Shown here one piece after another: positions 8,133 through 15,606 of a stretch of DNA of 27,240 bases (within the stretch, counting starts at the first letter, position 1; each line of letters opens with the position of its first letter). The notes beneath the pieces are model-generated. The model was given only the letters and a program-made list of their open reading frames with translations. It was not told where the DNA came from and did no database searches. Location: positions 1 to 27,240 of the forward strand of contig CBDVBZ010000038.1 of NCBI GenBank assembly GCA_965372355.1, written 5' to 3'. This stretch comes from CBDVBZ01 sp965372355. Its GTDB lineage: Bacteria; Krumholzibacteriota; Krumholzibacteriia; WVZY01. A program made the translations under genes and the position numbers.

Positions 8133-9704
8133 ATGAAGAACAAAGAAGAGCCCTTCCAGGACAGACAGGGAATCGTTTATCTCGTTGGCGCCGGGCCCGG
8201 CAACCCCGATCTGATTACGGTTCGCGCGCGTCAGCTCCTGGATGAGTGCGACGCCGTTGTCTTCGACAGTCTCATCCCGGATGAATTGCTCGTCACGCTC
8301 CCCGTCGAGGTCGACCGGCGATACGTCGGCAAACAGGCGGGCAGGCACTCGTTGCCGCAGGAAGAGATCAACGATCTCCTCGTGAGGTTGGCGTCACAGG
8401 GCAAGCGGGTGGTCAGGCTCAAGGGCGGCGACCCGTTCGTATTCGGGCGGGGCGCCGAAGAGGCACGGTACCTCAAGGACCACGGCATTCCCTTCGAGAT
8501 CGTCCCCGGCATCACATCCGGTGTCGCCGCGCTTTCCTTCTCCGGTATTCCGTGTACCGATCGCCTGCAATCGTCGTATGTGATGTTTCTCACCGGGCAC
8601 AAGGCGGTCGAGAAGGCCGTATCCGGTGTGGCATGGGATTGGGTGGGCGGCGCGCGACGGGGGACCGTCGTGATCTATATGGGGGTGGGCGATATCGAGG
8701 GTATCGTCGATCAGCTGACCGGAGCCGGTATGCCACCGGACACGCCGGCGGCGGCCGTCGAGCGCGGCACGCTCCCGACTCAGCGTGTCGTCACCACGAC
8801 GCTCGAGTCACTCCCGGCCAAGGTCGAGGAAGCCGGTATCAAACCCCCGGCACTCTTTGTTCTCGGCGAGGTCGTCAAGTACCACGAAGCGCTCGACTGG
8901 TTTCGCGACAAACCGCTCTTTGGTGTGCGCGTCATGGTGACGAGACCCGCCGACCAGGCGCCCCCGTTGTACCGGGAGCTGCGGGAGCTGGGTGCGGAGG
9001 TGCTGGCGTACCCGACGATCGCCACCGTCGAGGACTTCCGCACGGACGAGTGGGATGCGTTGCGCCGGATCAAGACGGATGAGCGGTGGGTGGTGTTGAC
9101 CAATGAGAACGGCGTCCGCTATTTCCTGAGACAATGGTATGCAACGATCGGTGACGTGCGCGGGCTAAACAAGTACCGGATCGCGGCGGTTGGCGACGGG
9201 ACGGCCCGTGCCCTCAATGCGAACAACATCTCCCCGGATTTTGTGCCGACCGAGGGGACGATGGCCGCGCTGGCCGATCAAATGAAGACGAAATACGCGT
9301 TGTCCGGTGCCACCGTCGTGCGTGTGCGGGGCAACTACCGCGACGACTACATCGAGGAGACGCTGGCCGCTGCCGGTGCGCAGATCATCTCGCTGCCCGT
9401 CTACCGGACGTTCCACACGCGATGGCTCGCCGCGATGAAGGACAAGCTGTTTGCCTACCCGCCGGATGTCGTTCTGTTTACCAGCGGGCCCGGGGTTGAT
9501 GGGCTCGTGGATAACCTCGACAAGAGCCAGATGGACTACCTGACGTCGAGCGCCTTGGTGGTGTCGATCGGACCGTCGACATCGAACGTGATCCGCAAAC
9601 ACGGGATGATGGTGGGGCTCGAATCAAAGACGAGCACGCTGCCGTCGGTGATCGAAGAGCTCGTCACATACTTCAAGACGCACCCGCTGCCTCGCGGGCA
9701 GTGA
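8133..9704 (+). CDS. cobA-hemD: Uroporphyrinogen-III C-methyltransferase / uroporphyrinogen-III synthase fusion (CobA-HemD)
   Basis: The product has 523 residues and two enzymes. Residues about 14-250 are a SAM uroporphyrinogen-III methyltransferase: VYLVGAGPGNPDLITVRA, RLKGGDPFVFGRGAEEA and EIVPGITSGVAALSFSGIP. From about residue 262 a HemD-type uroporphyrinogen-III synthase begins (LFGVRVMVTRPADQ, WVVLTNENGVRYF, VVLFTSGPGVDGLV). Together they turn hydroxymethylbilane into precorrin-2, which the dehydrogenase encoded upstream takes to sirohydrochlorin. Such fusions are common in anaerobes. GAGGTG lies 6-7 bases before the ATG. Oddly, the first codons (EEPFQDRQ) fall in a 17-base stretch that nearly repeats the intergenic direct repeat, so that element seems to have run into the gene start. 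Confidence 0.94.
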   Translation: MKNKEEPFQDRQGIVYLVGAGPGNPDLITVRARQLLDECDAVVFDSLIPDELLVTLPVEVDRRYVGKQAGRHSLPQEEINDLLVRLASQGKRVVRLKGGDPFVFGRGAEEARYLKDHGIPFEIVPGITSGVAALSFSGIPCTDRLQSSYVMFLTGHKAVEKAVSGVAWDWVGGARRGTVVIYMGVGDIEGIVDQLTGAGMPPDTPAAAVERGTLPTQRVVTTTLESLPAKVEEAGIKPPALFVLGEVVKYHEALDWFRDKPLFGVRVMVTRPADQAPPLYRELRELGAEVLAYPTIATVEDFRTDEWDALRRIKTDERWVVLTNENGVRYFLRQWYATIGDVRGLNKYRIAAVGDGTARALNANNISPDFVPTEGTMAALADQMKTKYALSGATVVRVRGNYRDDYIEETLAAAGAQIISLPVYRTFHTRWLAAMKDKLFAYPPDVVLFTSGPGVDGLVDNLDKSQMDYLTSSALVVSIGPSTSNVIRKHGMMVGLESKTSTLPSVIEELVTYFKTHPLPRGQ

Positions 9705-9719
9705 TTCTCTAACCACATG

Positions 9720-9820
9720 GAGGGTGACGGCGAGCGCTCGAACGGACATTACGAGCGAGCGATCCAATAGAGCCATCATCGCGAGCGAGTCATGAAGTGA
9801 CGGCGTTCGCCGTCACCCTC
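9720..9820. repeat. Intergenic palindromic unit with 18-bp arms
   Basis: The left arm GAGGGTGACGGCGAGCGC (9720-9737) and right arm 9803-9820 are reverse complements at 17 of 18 positions, with 65 bases between. The right side can instead fold on itself as a perfect hairpin, GTGACGGC-GTTC-GCCGTCAC (9797-9816). The middle carries several GAGCGAGC-type short repeats. It lies just after the CobA-HemD stop codon and before the terminator of the convergent qmoC. It may serve as the 3' end of the sirohaem message or be a small mobile repeat. Confidence 0.55.
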
Positions 9821-9827
9821 ACCTGCC

Positions 9828-9861
9828 ACAAAAAAGTAACGCTGCCCGAAAACAGCGTTAC
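9828..9861 (-). terminator. Rho-independent terminator of qmoC
   Basis: A perfect 9-bp stem, GTAACGCTG (9836-9844) with CAGCGTTAC (9853-9861), encloses an 8-base loop. On the minus strand the stem is followed by TTTTTT (bases 9835 down to 9830). This is a textbook intrinsic terminator about 34 bp after the qmoC stop codon. Confidence 0.88.
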
Positions 9862-9894
9862 GTTCCCATCCTCCCTACACAGCACTAATAGAAA

Positions 9895-11064
9895 CTAAGT
9901 GACGCGACCAAGCGTTCGCGCGTGGACGATGGCGAGGCCGCGGTAGAACATGTGCGCAAACTTCGAGTACGGCATGTACCACAAGAGGAAGTACACGCAG
10001 AGGATGTGGATGAAATAGTTCGTGTACGCAATCGCCGGCACGCCGGTCAAGCGGCCCAGCCACGACGTGAGCCCCGTGAGCCCGGTGAAGAACAACACAT
10101 AGAGAAAGAGCGTGTCGGTGTAGCCGCTTGCGCCGACCTCATCCTTTTTGGTCCAGCGGCGGTAGACGAGAATGGCACAACCGATGGTGAGCGCGATGCC
10201 GCTCATGATGCCCAGTATCTTGATCGGGTTCGCTATCGTCAGCGGCAGGTCGAACATCGCGTGCGGATTCCCCATTCCGACGAGGTTCATATAATGGGGG
10301 AGAAAGATCAGAACGAGCACGGCGCCGGTCGTGATCATTCCCCCTAGAAAACCAAAAAAGATAAGGAAGTGGCCGATGAAGCGCGTGTGGTTGGTGTCGC
10401 ACTTGCGAAAGTTGGAGTGCGTAAAGATCTCCTTGAGTGTCAGAAAGATCGCCTGGCCCACGGACATCTTGCGCGGCGCGCCGTCGGAACGCAGTACTCG
10501 CCAGAAACGCAGAAAACCCACCGCAGCGAGGACAAAGATCAGGATGTTGCCGCCGACGAAGAACGCGTCAACCGTCTGGTGGGGGAGAAAGTTGTTGAAA
10601 TCGATGGGACCGGGCTGCGTGAACTCCAATATGCCGCCCGCCGTCTTCGGCGCGGTGAGAAAAATGAGGGCCGTCATCACGAGCGCCGGTATGAGAAGCA
10701 GAAGCGGCAACGCCTTTGCGCTGGCAAGCGCCTTACCCATAAACGACGGAAACGCAAACTTCTTGTATGTGGCCGAACGCACCGCGGCGAGGACATCACC
10801 CGGACGCGCCCCACGCGGGCAGTGTGTCGAACAGTCGTTGCACTGATAGCAAAGCCAGACATCGGGATCTTTCATCAGATCCTCGGTCTGTCCCCACGAG
10901 GCCATCAACATTTCTTTTCTGGGAAACGGACTGCCGTCGTTTGAGAGGTTGCAGGTCGTCGAACACGTTGCGCACTGGTAGCACCGCTTGAGCGTGTCGC
11001 CGCCGGCGGCCTTGAGTTCACGGATGAAATCCAGATCCGGTTCGACCAATCTCGGGCTGCCCAT
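9895..11064 (-). CDS. qmoC: QmoC, membrane subunit of the quinone-interacting oxidoreductase
   Basis: The product is 389 residues in two parts. Residues about 1-110 are HdrC-like with two [4Fe-4S] sets: C28-C31-C34-C38 in CYQCATCSTTC, and C72-C75-C78-C82 in CYQCNDCSTHCPRGARPGD. Residues about 120-380 are a NarI/HdrE-like cytochrome b with six or so hydrophobic segments and candidate haem histidines in NHTRFIGHFLIFFGF and NYFIHILCVYF. This HdrC-HdrE fusion is the hallmark of QmoC, which moves electrons between menaquinol and the flavoproteins QmoA/B that serve AprBA. GGGAGGAA lies 6-8 bases before the ATG. It is transcribed away from sat-aprBA, and qmoA and qmoB are absent from this window. 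An HdrE-type orphan with another partner is an alternative. Confidence 0.87.
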   Translation of the reverse strand: MGSPRLVEPDLDFIRELKAAGGDTLKRCYQCATCSTTCNLSNDGSPFPRKEMLMASWGQTEDLMKDPDVWLCYQCNDCSTHCPRGARPGDVLAAVRSATYKKFAFPSFMGKALASAKALPLLLLIPALVMTALIFLTAPKTAGGILEFTQPGPIDFNNFLPHQTVDAFFVGGNILIFVLAAVGFLRFWRVLRSDGAPRKMSVGQAIFLTLKEIFTHSNFRKCDTNHTRFIGHFLIFFGFLGGMITTGAVLVLIFLPHYMNLVGMGNPHAMFDLPLTIANPIKILGIMSGIALTIGCAILVYRRWTKKDEVGASGYTDTLFLYVLFFTGLTGLTSWLGRLTGVPAIAYTNYFIHILCVYFLLWYMPYSKFAHMFYRGLAIVHARTLGRVT

Positions 11065-11126
11065 ATCACGTTCCTCCCTGGCAAGAATTCGAGCCGATCA
11101 GACGTTGGGTTGATAATCTACACGGG

Positions 11127-11155
11127 ATGGTAAGCCGCCGGGGAAGGTTAGTCAA
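11127..11155 (-). promoter_or_regulatory. Candidate sigma-70 promoter for qmoC
   Basis: Read on the minus strand, TTGACT (11155-11150) is followed by a 17-base spacer and TACCAT (11132-11127). It would start transcription about 55 bases before the qmoC ATG. The -35 box matches 5 of 6 consensus bases; the -10 is weaker. The palindrome at 11161-11178 lies directly upstream of the -35. Confidence 0.42.
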
Positions 11156-11160
11156 ATAGT

Positions 11161-11178
11161 TTGTTACTTTTTTCACAA
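11161..11178. promoter_or_regulatory. Rex- or HcpR-like operator 1
   Basis: The site is TTGTTACTTTTTTCACAA. It matches the Rex-type pattern TTGTGAA-N4-TTCACAA at 12 of 14 fixed positions, and also fits TGTGA-N6-TCACA of the CRP/FNR family with one change. Its reverse complement equals the site at 11361-11378 at 17 of 18 bases. It sits beside the qmoC -35 box. The sequence does not decide between Rex and a CRP/FNR protein such as HcpR. Confidence 0.55.
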
Positions 11179-11271
11179 GGTGCCGCCGGTAGCCCTTTGA
11201 AGGAGGCGAAGTTACGCCGTAAGTTGATATTTGTCATTTTGTTAGGGAGTTCAGATACGCGACGATTGAGG

Positions 11272-11300
11272 TTGACAGGGGTGGGCGATCTGCATAAAAT
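11272..11300 (+). promoter_or_regulatory. Sigma-70 promoter for sat-aprBA
   Basis: A consensus TTGACA (11272-11277) is followed by an exact 17-base spacer and TAAAAT (11295-11300), 5 of 6 to TATAAT. The predicted start is near 11307, giving a leader of about 208 nt before the sat ATG. Confidence 0.6.
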
Positions 11301-11360
11301 TGCGTTTAGGTGGGTGACAGTCTGGCCTTGGGCAGAGGACTGCTATTTCTTCGCAGGGCT

Positions 11361-11378
11361 TTGTGAAAAAAATAACAA
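11361..11378. promoter_or_regulatory. Rex- or HcpR-like operator 2
   Basis: The site is TTGTGAAAAAAATAACAA, with a complete left half and two mismatches in the right half of the Rex-type palindrome. It is the mirror of operator 1 at 17 of 18 bases. It lies about 60 bp downstream of the predicted sat start, where a bound protein would block elongation or help form a loop with operator 1. Confidence 0.55.
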
Positions 11379-11514
11379 ATAGCGCCAAGCTACGACTGGG
11401 AACGAGAGAAGGCGGGATTTCCTGCGATCAGTGAAGTTGCAACATCGACCACTTCGCATCACACGAGCCTTCCACAATAGTAAACAGAATCAACGGACAG
11501 GGAGTGTACACATT

Positions 11515-12732
11515 ATGGCTGGATTGATTTCTCCCCACGGCAGCGACACGCTGAAGATTCTTCTTCTCGAGGGAAAAGCAAGGGAAGCCGAACTCAAGAA
11601 GGCGGAGAGCTTGCCGAAGCTAAAAATGTCATCGCGCGAGACCGGCGATCTCATCATGTTGGGTATTGGTGGTTTTACACCGCTCGACGGTTTTATGGGT
11701 CATGACGACTGGAAGGGTGTTTGCGCCGACATGAAGATGACGAACGGTATCTTCTGGCCGATTCCCATCACGCTGTCGCACGACAAAGAGATTGCCCCCG
11801 GTACCGAGGTTGCACTCATCGCGGACGAGTCCGACGAAATCATGGGCACAATGAAGGTGACCGAGTCGTACAAGATCGACAAGGAGTTCGAGTGCAAGAA
11901 CGTATTCACGACCACTGACACGGAGCATCCCGGTGTCAAGATGGTCATGGGCCAGAAAGAATGGAATATCGCGGGCCCGGTGAAGGTTCTTTCGGAGGGT
12001 AAATTCCCGAAAGAATTCGGGGATATCTATCAGCGTCCGGCCGAGAGCCGTAAGATTTTTGAGAAGAAGGGCTGGAAGACCATCGCCGCGTTGCAGCTTC
12101 GCAACCCGATGCATCGTTCGCACGAGTATCTGGCGAAGATCGCCCTCGAGGTTGGCGACGGTCTCTATATCCACCAGCTTGTTGGTGGACTGAAACCGGG
12201 CGATATCCCGGCGGATGTTCGTGTGAAATGTATCAATGCGCTCGTCGATAACTATTTCGTCAAAGAGCGTGTCGTTCAGGGCGGTTACCCGCTCGATATG
12301 CGGTATGCCGGTCCGAGGGAAGGCCTGCTCCACGGCGTTTTCCGCCAGAACTTCGGTTGCACGCACATGATCATTGGGCGTGACCATGCCGGCGTAGGCG
12401 ATTACTACGGTCCATTCGATGCACAGGACATCTACCACAGTCTGTGGGAAGGCGCCCTCGAGTGCAAGATGCTGCCGATCGACTGGACGTTCTACTGCTA
12501 CAAGTGTGACGGTATGGCGTCCATGAAAACCTGCCCGCATGGCAAGGAAGACCGCGTGTTTTTGAGTGGTACGGCCTTGCGGAAGGCGCTTTCAGAGGGC
12601 GGCGAGGTAATACCTGAGTTCAGCCGCAAGGAAGTGTTGGAAATTCTCCGTGAGTACTATTCGAGTCTGACGGAGAAGGTGGAAATCAAGATGCACGGTC
12701 ATGCGACCGGTGAAGCGGAAAAACGGACGTAA
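11515..12732 (+). CDS. sat: Sat, dissimilatory ATP sulfurylase
   Basis: The product is 405 residues from the ATG at 11515, preceded by GGGAG about 10 bases upstream. The frame is open 28 codons further but those residues (basic, RITRAFHNSKQ) do not resemble the family. Active-site motifs are present: LQLRNPMHRSHEYL (the RNPxHxxHE ATP/sulfate motif), IIGRDHAGVGDYYGP, and VFLSGTALRKAL. A cysteine pair motif, CYKCDGMASMKTCPH, matches the metal-binding segment of this ATP sulfurylase class. The enzyme joins sulfate and ATP to APS and pyrophosphate for AprBA, or runs in reverse in sulfur oxidisers. There is no APS-kinase domain, consistent with a dissimilatory role. It is the first gene of sat-aprB-aprA. 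Confidence 0.96.
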   Translation: MAGLISPHGSDTLKILLLEGKAREAELKKAESLPKLKMSSRETGDLIMLGIGGFTPLDGFMGHDDWKGVCADMKMTNGIFWPIPITLSHDKEIAPGTEVALIADESDEIMGTMKVTESYKIDKEFECKNVFTTTDTEHPGVKMVMGQKEWNIAGPVKVLSEGKFPKEFGDIYQRPAESRKIFEKKGWKTIAALQLRNPMHRSHEYLAKIALEVGDGLYIHQLVGGLKPGDIPADVRVKCINALVDNYFVKERVVQGGYPLDMRYAGPREGLLHGVFRQNFGCTHMIIGRDHAGVGDYYGPFDAQDIYHSLWEGALECKMLPIDWTFYCYKCDGMASMKTCPHGKEDRVFLSGTALRKALSEGGEVIPEFSRKEVLEILREYYSSLTEKVEIKMHGHATGEAEKRT

Positions 12733-12786
12733 AACAACCGATTTTCTTGAGACGTTTTAACGGCAAGGTGAGTAAAGGAGGGTTCA

Positions 12787-13227
12787 ATGCCTAGTTTCGT
12801 ACTCGCAGACAAATGCGACGGGTGCAAAGCACTCGACAAGACGGCTTGCCAGTACGTTTGCCCGAACGACCTGATGGTCCTGGACAGAGACCAGATGAAG
12901 GCCTTCAACCAGGAACCGGAAATGTGCTGGGAATGCTACAGCTGTGTCAAGATCTGCCCCGTACAGGCGATCGAGGTGCGCGGCTATGCGGATTTCGTCC
13001 CGATGGGCGCCAGTGTGACCCCGCTGCGGGCGACTGACTCGATCATGTGGACCGTGAAGTTCCGCAACGGCATGCTCAAGCGTTTCAAGTTCCCCATTCG
13101 GACAACCGAAGAGGGCAAAGCAATGCCGTCGGGCGGCTATGAGACGGCCCATGATGATCTAAACAGTCAGACGCTGGCTCAGGAACCTGAGGCTTTGAGA
13201 CTGTCGGAAGTTTTCACCATCAAGTAA
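12787..13227 (+). CDS. aprB: AprB, APS reductase beta (ferredoxin) subunit
   Basis: The product is 146 residues, close to normal AprB. Two [4Fe-4S] clusters are bound by C10, C13, C21, C25 (CDGCKALDKTACQYVCP) and C47, C50, C53, C57 (CWECYSCVKICP). The long insertion between the second and third cysteines is typical of AprB. The C-terminal part (SIMWTVKFRNGMLKRFKFPIR) forms the sheet and tail that wrap around AprA. It relays electrons to the FAD of AprA from the Qmo complex. AAAGGAGGG lies 6 bases before the ATG. It lies 54 bp after sat and just ahead of aprA. Confidence 0.97.
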   Translation: MPSFVLADKCDGCKALDKTACQYVCPNDLMVLDRDQMKAFNQEPEMCWECYSCVKICPVQAIEVRGYADFVPMGASVTPLRATDSIMWTVKFRNGMLKRFKFPIRTTEEGKAMPSGGYETAHDDLNSQTLAQEPEALRLSEVFTIK

Positions 13228-13246
13228 GTCGGGAGGGATGAAAGAG

Positions 13247-15172
13247 ATGGCTACAAATTTCGAAACCGTTGAAGTAACCACCGACCTGCTGATTCTTGGT
13301 GGTGGTATGTCAGCGTGCGGAGCTGCCGTTGAGGCGGCCTACTGGGCAAAGAAACACGGGCTGAAGGTGACGCTTGTCGACAAGGCGGCCATGGAACGCT
13401 CCGGCGCCGTGGCGATGGGCCTGTCGGCGCTCAACCAGTATGTCGGTCTGCACGAAGGCAAAAACACGATCAAGGACTACGTCGATTACGTGCGGATGGA
13501 TCTGATGGGGATCACCCGTGAGGACCTCGTGGCGAACATCGCACGGCACGTGGATTCGACGGTTCACCTGTACGAAAAATGGGGTCTGCCGATCTGGACG
13601 GACGAGGATGGAAGGTATGTCCACGAGGGTCGCTGGCAGCTCATGATCAACGGTGAGTCCTACAAAATCATCGTTGCCGAAGCAGCCAAGAACGCTCTGG
13701 AAGAGTGCGGTGGCGAGTACTTCGAGCGCATCTTTATCACAGAGCCGATTCTCGATGGCGATCGCATTGCCGGCGCCATTGGTTTCAGCGTGCGCGAGAA
13801 CAAGTTCTACATTTTCAAGGCCAAGGCCACCATCGTCGGTATGGGCGGTGCGGTGCACGTATTCAAGCCGCGCAGCACGGGCGAGGGTCTCGGTCGTGCC
13901 TGGTATCCGCCATGGAACTCCGGATCGAGCACGTATTTTACGATCCGTGCGGGTGCCGAGCAGACCAGCCAGGAAGTCCGCTTTATCCCGGTGCGGTTCA
14001 AGGATGCCTACGGACCGGTCGGCGCGTGGTTCCTTCTGTTCAAGGCCCGCGCGACCAACGCCATGGGTGGCAACTATATGCTAGAGCGGAGGGACGAGCT
14101 CGAGAACTGGAAGCCGTACGGTCTTGTCAAACCGGTTCCGGCCAACCTGCGCAACTGGCTCGGCATGCTCGATGTGCTGGACGGGAAGAGTCCCATCTCC
14201 ATGAGGACCGAGGAAGCGATCCAGAAGATCGCATCCGAGGCCGGTGATGAGAAGGCGGCCAAGAAAAAGCTCAAGGAGCTCGAGGCTGAGGCATGGGAGG
14301 ACTTCCTCGATATGACGATTTCGCAGGCGATTCTTTGGGCTGCCAGCGATGTCGAGCCCGAGAAGAAGTCTTCGGAGATCGCCGCCGCGGAGCCGTACTT
14401 CATCGGCTCGCACTCCGGCGCATCCGGCGCGTGGGTCAGTGGTCCCGAGGACCTGCAGACCGGCGAGACAAAGAACGAGTACTTCTGGGGCTACAGCCAC
14501 ATGGCTACGGTCAAGGGTATGTTCTGCGCGGGCGACGCCTCCGGCGCCTCTTCGCACAAGTTCTCGTCTGGATCGCACGCCGAGGGCCGTATCGTCGGCA
14601 AGGCAGCGGTCAAGTACATCACCGAGAACAGCACACAGCCCAACATCGACATGGGCAAGGTCGAGGAGCTCAAGGGCAAGATGTTTGCGCCACTGGCGCT
14701 CTTCGAAGAGCACAGCAAGTTGACGACGGATGACGAGGTCAACCCCAATTACATCCGGCCCAAGTCGTTCATGTTCCGTCTGCAGAAGCTTATGGACGAG
14801 TACGTGGGCGGTGTGACCTCTCAGTTCACGACGAACAAGGCGTGTCTCGACAAGGCTCTAGAGTTGCTGACCGTTCTGGACGAAGACTCCGAGAAGCTGG
14901 CGGCGAAGGACCTGCACGAGCTCATGCGTTGTTGGGAGAACATCCAGCGTATGTGGCAGGCTGAGGCGCACACGCGGACGATCCTGTTCCGCGAGGAGAC
15001 GCGTTGGCCGGGTTACTACCGACGGGCGGATTTTCCGAAGATGGACGAGAAGGATTGGCACTGCTTTGCCAACTGCCGCTGGGATCCCGAGACGGGCAAG
15101 TGGGCGATGATCAAGCGCCCGATGCTCCACGTCTTTCCGGGCGCCCAGGAGCACGAGCTCCTGGGTGGTTGA
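13247..15172 (+). CDS. aprA: AprA, APS reductase alpha (flavoprotein) subunit
   Basis: The product is 641 residues from the ATG at 13247, which has GGGAGGG about 9 bases upstream; the ATG at 13238 abuts that site and is too close. The N-terminal FAD-binding fold reads TTDLLILGGGMSACGAAVEA, then AMERSGAVAMGLSALNQYVG, as in fumarate reductase/AprA flavoproteins. The C-terminal half includes FCAGDASGASSHKFSSGSHA, a second FAD contact. AprA converts APS to sulfite and AMP in the cytoplasm. The C-terminal end (RPMLHVFPGAQEHELLGG) is close to that of AprA from sulfate reducers. A strong terminator follows, so the transcription unit ends here, without the qmoAB genes that often come next. Confidence 0.97.
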   Translation: MATNFETVEVTTDLLILGGGMSACGAAVEAAYWAKKHGLKVTLVDKAAMERSGAVAMGLSALNQYVGLHEGKNTIKDYVDYVRMDLMGITREDLVANIARHVDSTVHLYEKWGLPIWTDEDGRYVHEGRWQLMINGESYKIIVAEAAKNALEECGGEYFERIFITEPILDGDRIAGAIGFSVRENKFYIFKAKATIVGMGGAVHVFKPRSTGEGLGRAWYPPWNSGSSTYFTIRAGAEQTSQEVRFIPVRFKDAYGPVGAWFLLFKARATNAMGGNYMLERRDELENWKPYGLVKPVPANLRNWLGMLDVLDGKSPISMRTEEAIQKIASEAGDEKAAKKKLKELEAEAWEDFLDMTISQAILWAASDVEPEKKSSEIAAAEPYFIGSHSGASGAWVSGPEDLQTGETKNEYFWGYSHMATVKGMFCAGDASGASSHKFSSGSHAEGRIVGKAAVKYITENSTQPNIDMGKVEELKGKMFAPLALFEEHSKLTTDDEVNPNYIRPKSFMFRLQKLMDEYVGGVTSQFTTNKACLDKALELLTVLDEDSEKLAAKDLHELMRCWENIQRMWQAEAHTRTILFREETRWPGYYRRADFPKMDEKDWHCFANCRWDPETGKWAMIKRPMLHVFPGAQEHELLGG

Positions 15173-15222
15173 GCGAGGCCTGGTCTCAATAGTATCTTAG
15201 AGACTGTGTCGAGTGTTGGTGG

Positions 15223-15257
15223 AATCCCCCGGACCCTAGCCGGGTTCGGGGGATTTT
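15223..15257 (+). terminator. Rho-independent terminator after aprA
   Basis: The stem AATCCCCCGGACCC (15223-15236) pairs with GGGTTCGGGGGATT (15242-15255), with one G-T wobble, over a 5-base loop TAGCC. It ends in TTTT at 15254-15257. It lies 50 bp after the aprA stop codon and separates the sat-apr unit from the next genes. Confidence 0.9.
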
Positions 15258-15327
15258 AGTCGGGCCTCTTAATCCCCATACAGCCATCGGAGTTTACGGT
15301 TATAGGAGTCGCAAGGGAGCAAGCACT

Positions 15328-15606
15328 GTGAGTGATGAAGCAAAGAAATGCCCGCACTGCGGCGGCCAGCTGTCCAAATGGGCTACGCCGGACGATTCGT
15401 CCTGGGGCCAGGGACATCAGCTGGTGTGCTTCAACGACCAGTGTCCGTACTACGTTCGAGGATGGCAGTGGATGAAGGACAACTATCAGCAGAAGGCGTC
15501 GTACCGGTATCGGTTCGACCCTCAGACAGAGGAAGAGGGCCCGCTCCCCGTGTGGTCGGAGAGAGCTCTCAGAGACAGCATCCTGGACGATGAAGGAGAA
15601 TCATGA
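15328..15606 (+). CDS. Small zinc-ribbon protein (Ogr/Delta-like)
   Basis: The product is 92 residues from a GTG with GGGAG 8 bases upstream. Four cysteines in two pairs, C8-C11 (CPHCGG) and C34-C39 (CFNDQCPYY), form a zinc-ribbon of the Ogr/Delta-like type. The rest is aromatic and charged (RGWQWMKDNYQQKASYRYRF). The ATG of the next gene overlaps its TGA (ATGA), so the two are coupled. No function is established. The position right after aprA and before a membrane redox module suggests a small nucleic-acid- or protein-binding factor serving that module. Confidence 0.72.
   Translation: MSDEAKKCPHCGGQLSKWATPDDSSWGQGHQLVCFNDQCPYYVRGWQWMKDNYQQKASYRYRFDPQTEEEGPLPVWSERALRDSILDDEGES

Larger units (their letters stand above)
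11065..11514. other. Divergent control region between qmoC and sat
   Basis: This 450-bp stretch has no convincing gene; a 73-codon frame at 11161-11382 lacks family-like sequence. It is more AT-rich than its surroundings. It holds a promoter candidate for each direction, two mirrored 18-bp Rex/HcpR-like palindromes 200 bp apart, and a stem GCTATTT/AAATAGC (11342-11348 with 11377-11383). From the predicted sat promoter the 5' leader would be about 200 nt, long enough to carry regulation. Confidence 0.65.

Noticed and set aside
11161..11382. 73-codon open frame in the qmoC-sat intergenic region
   Set aside because: No family-like sequence or ribosome-binding site, and it covers the operator sites and promoter; the region reads as regulatory DNA.
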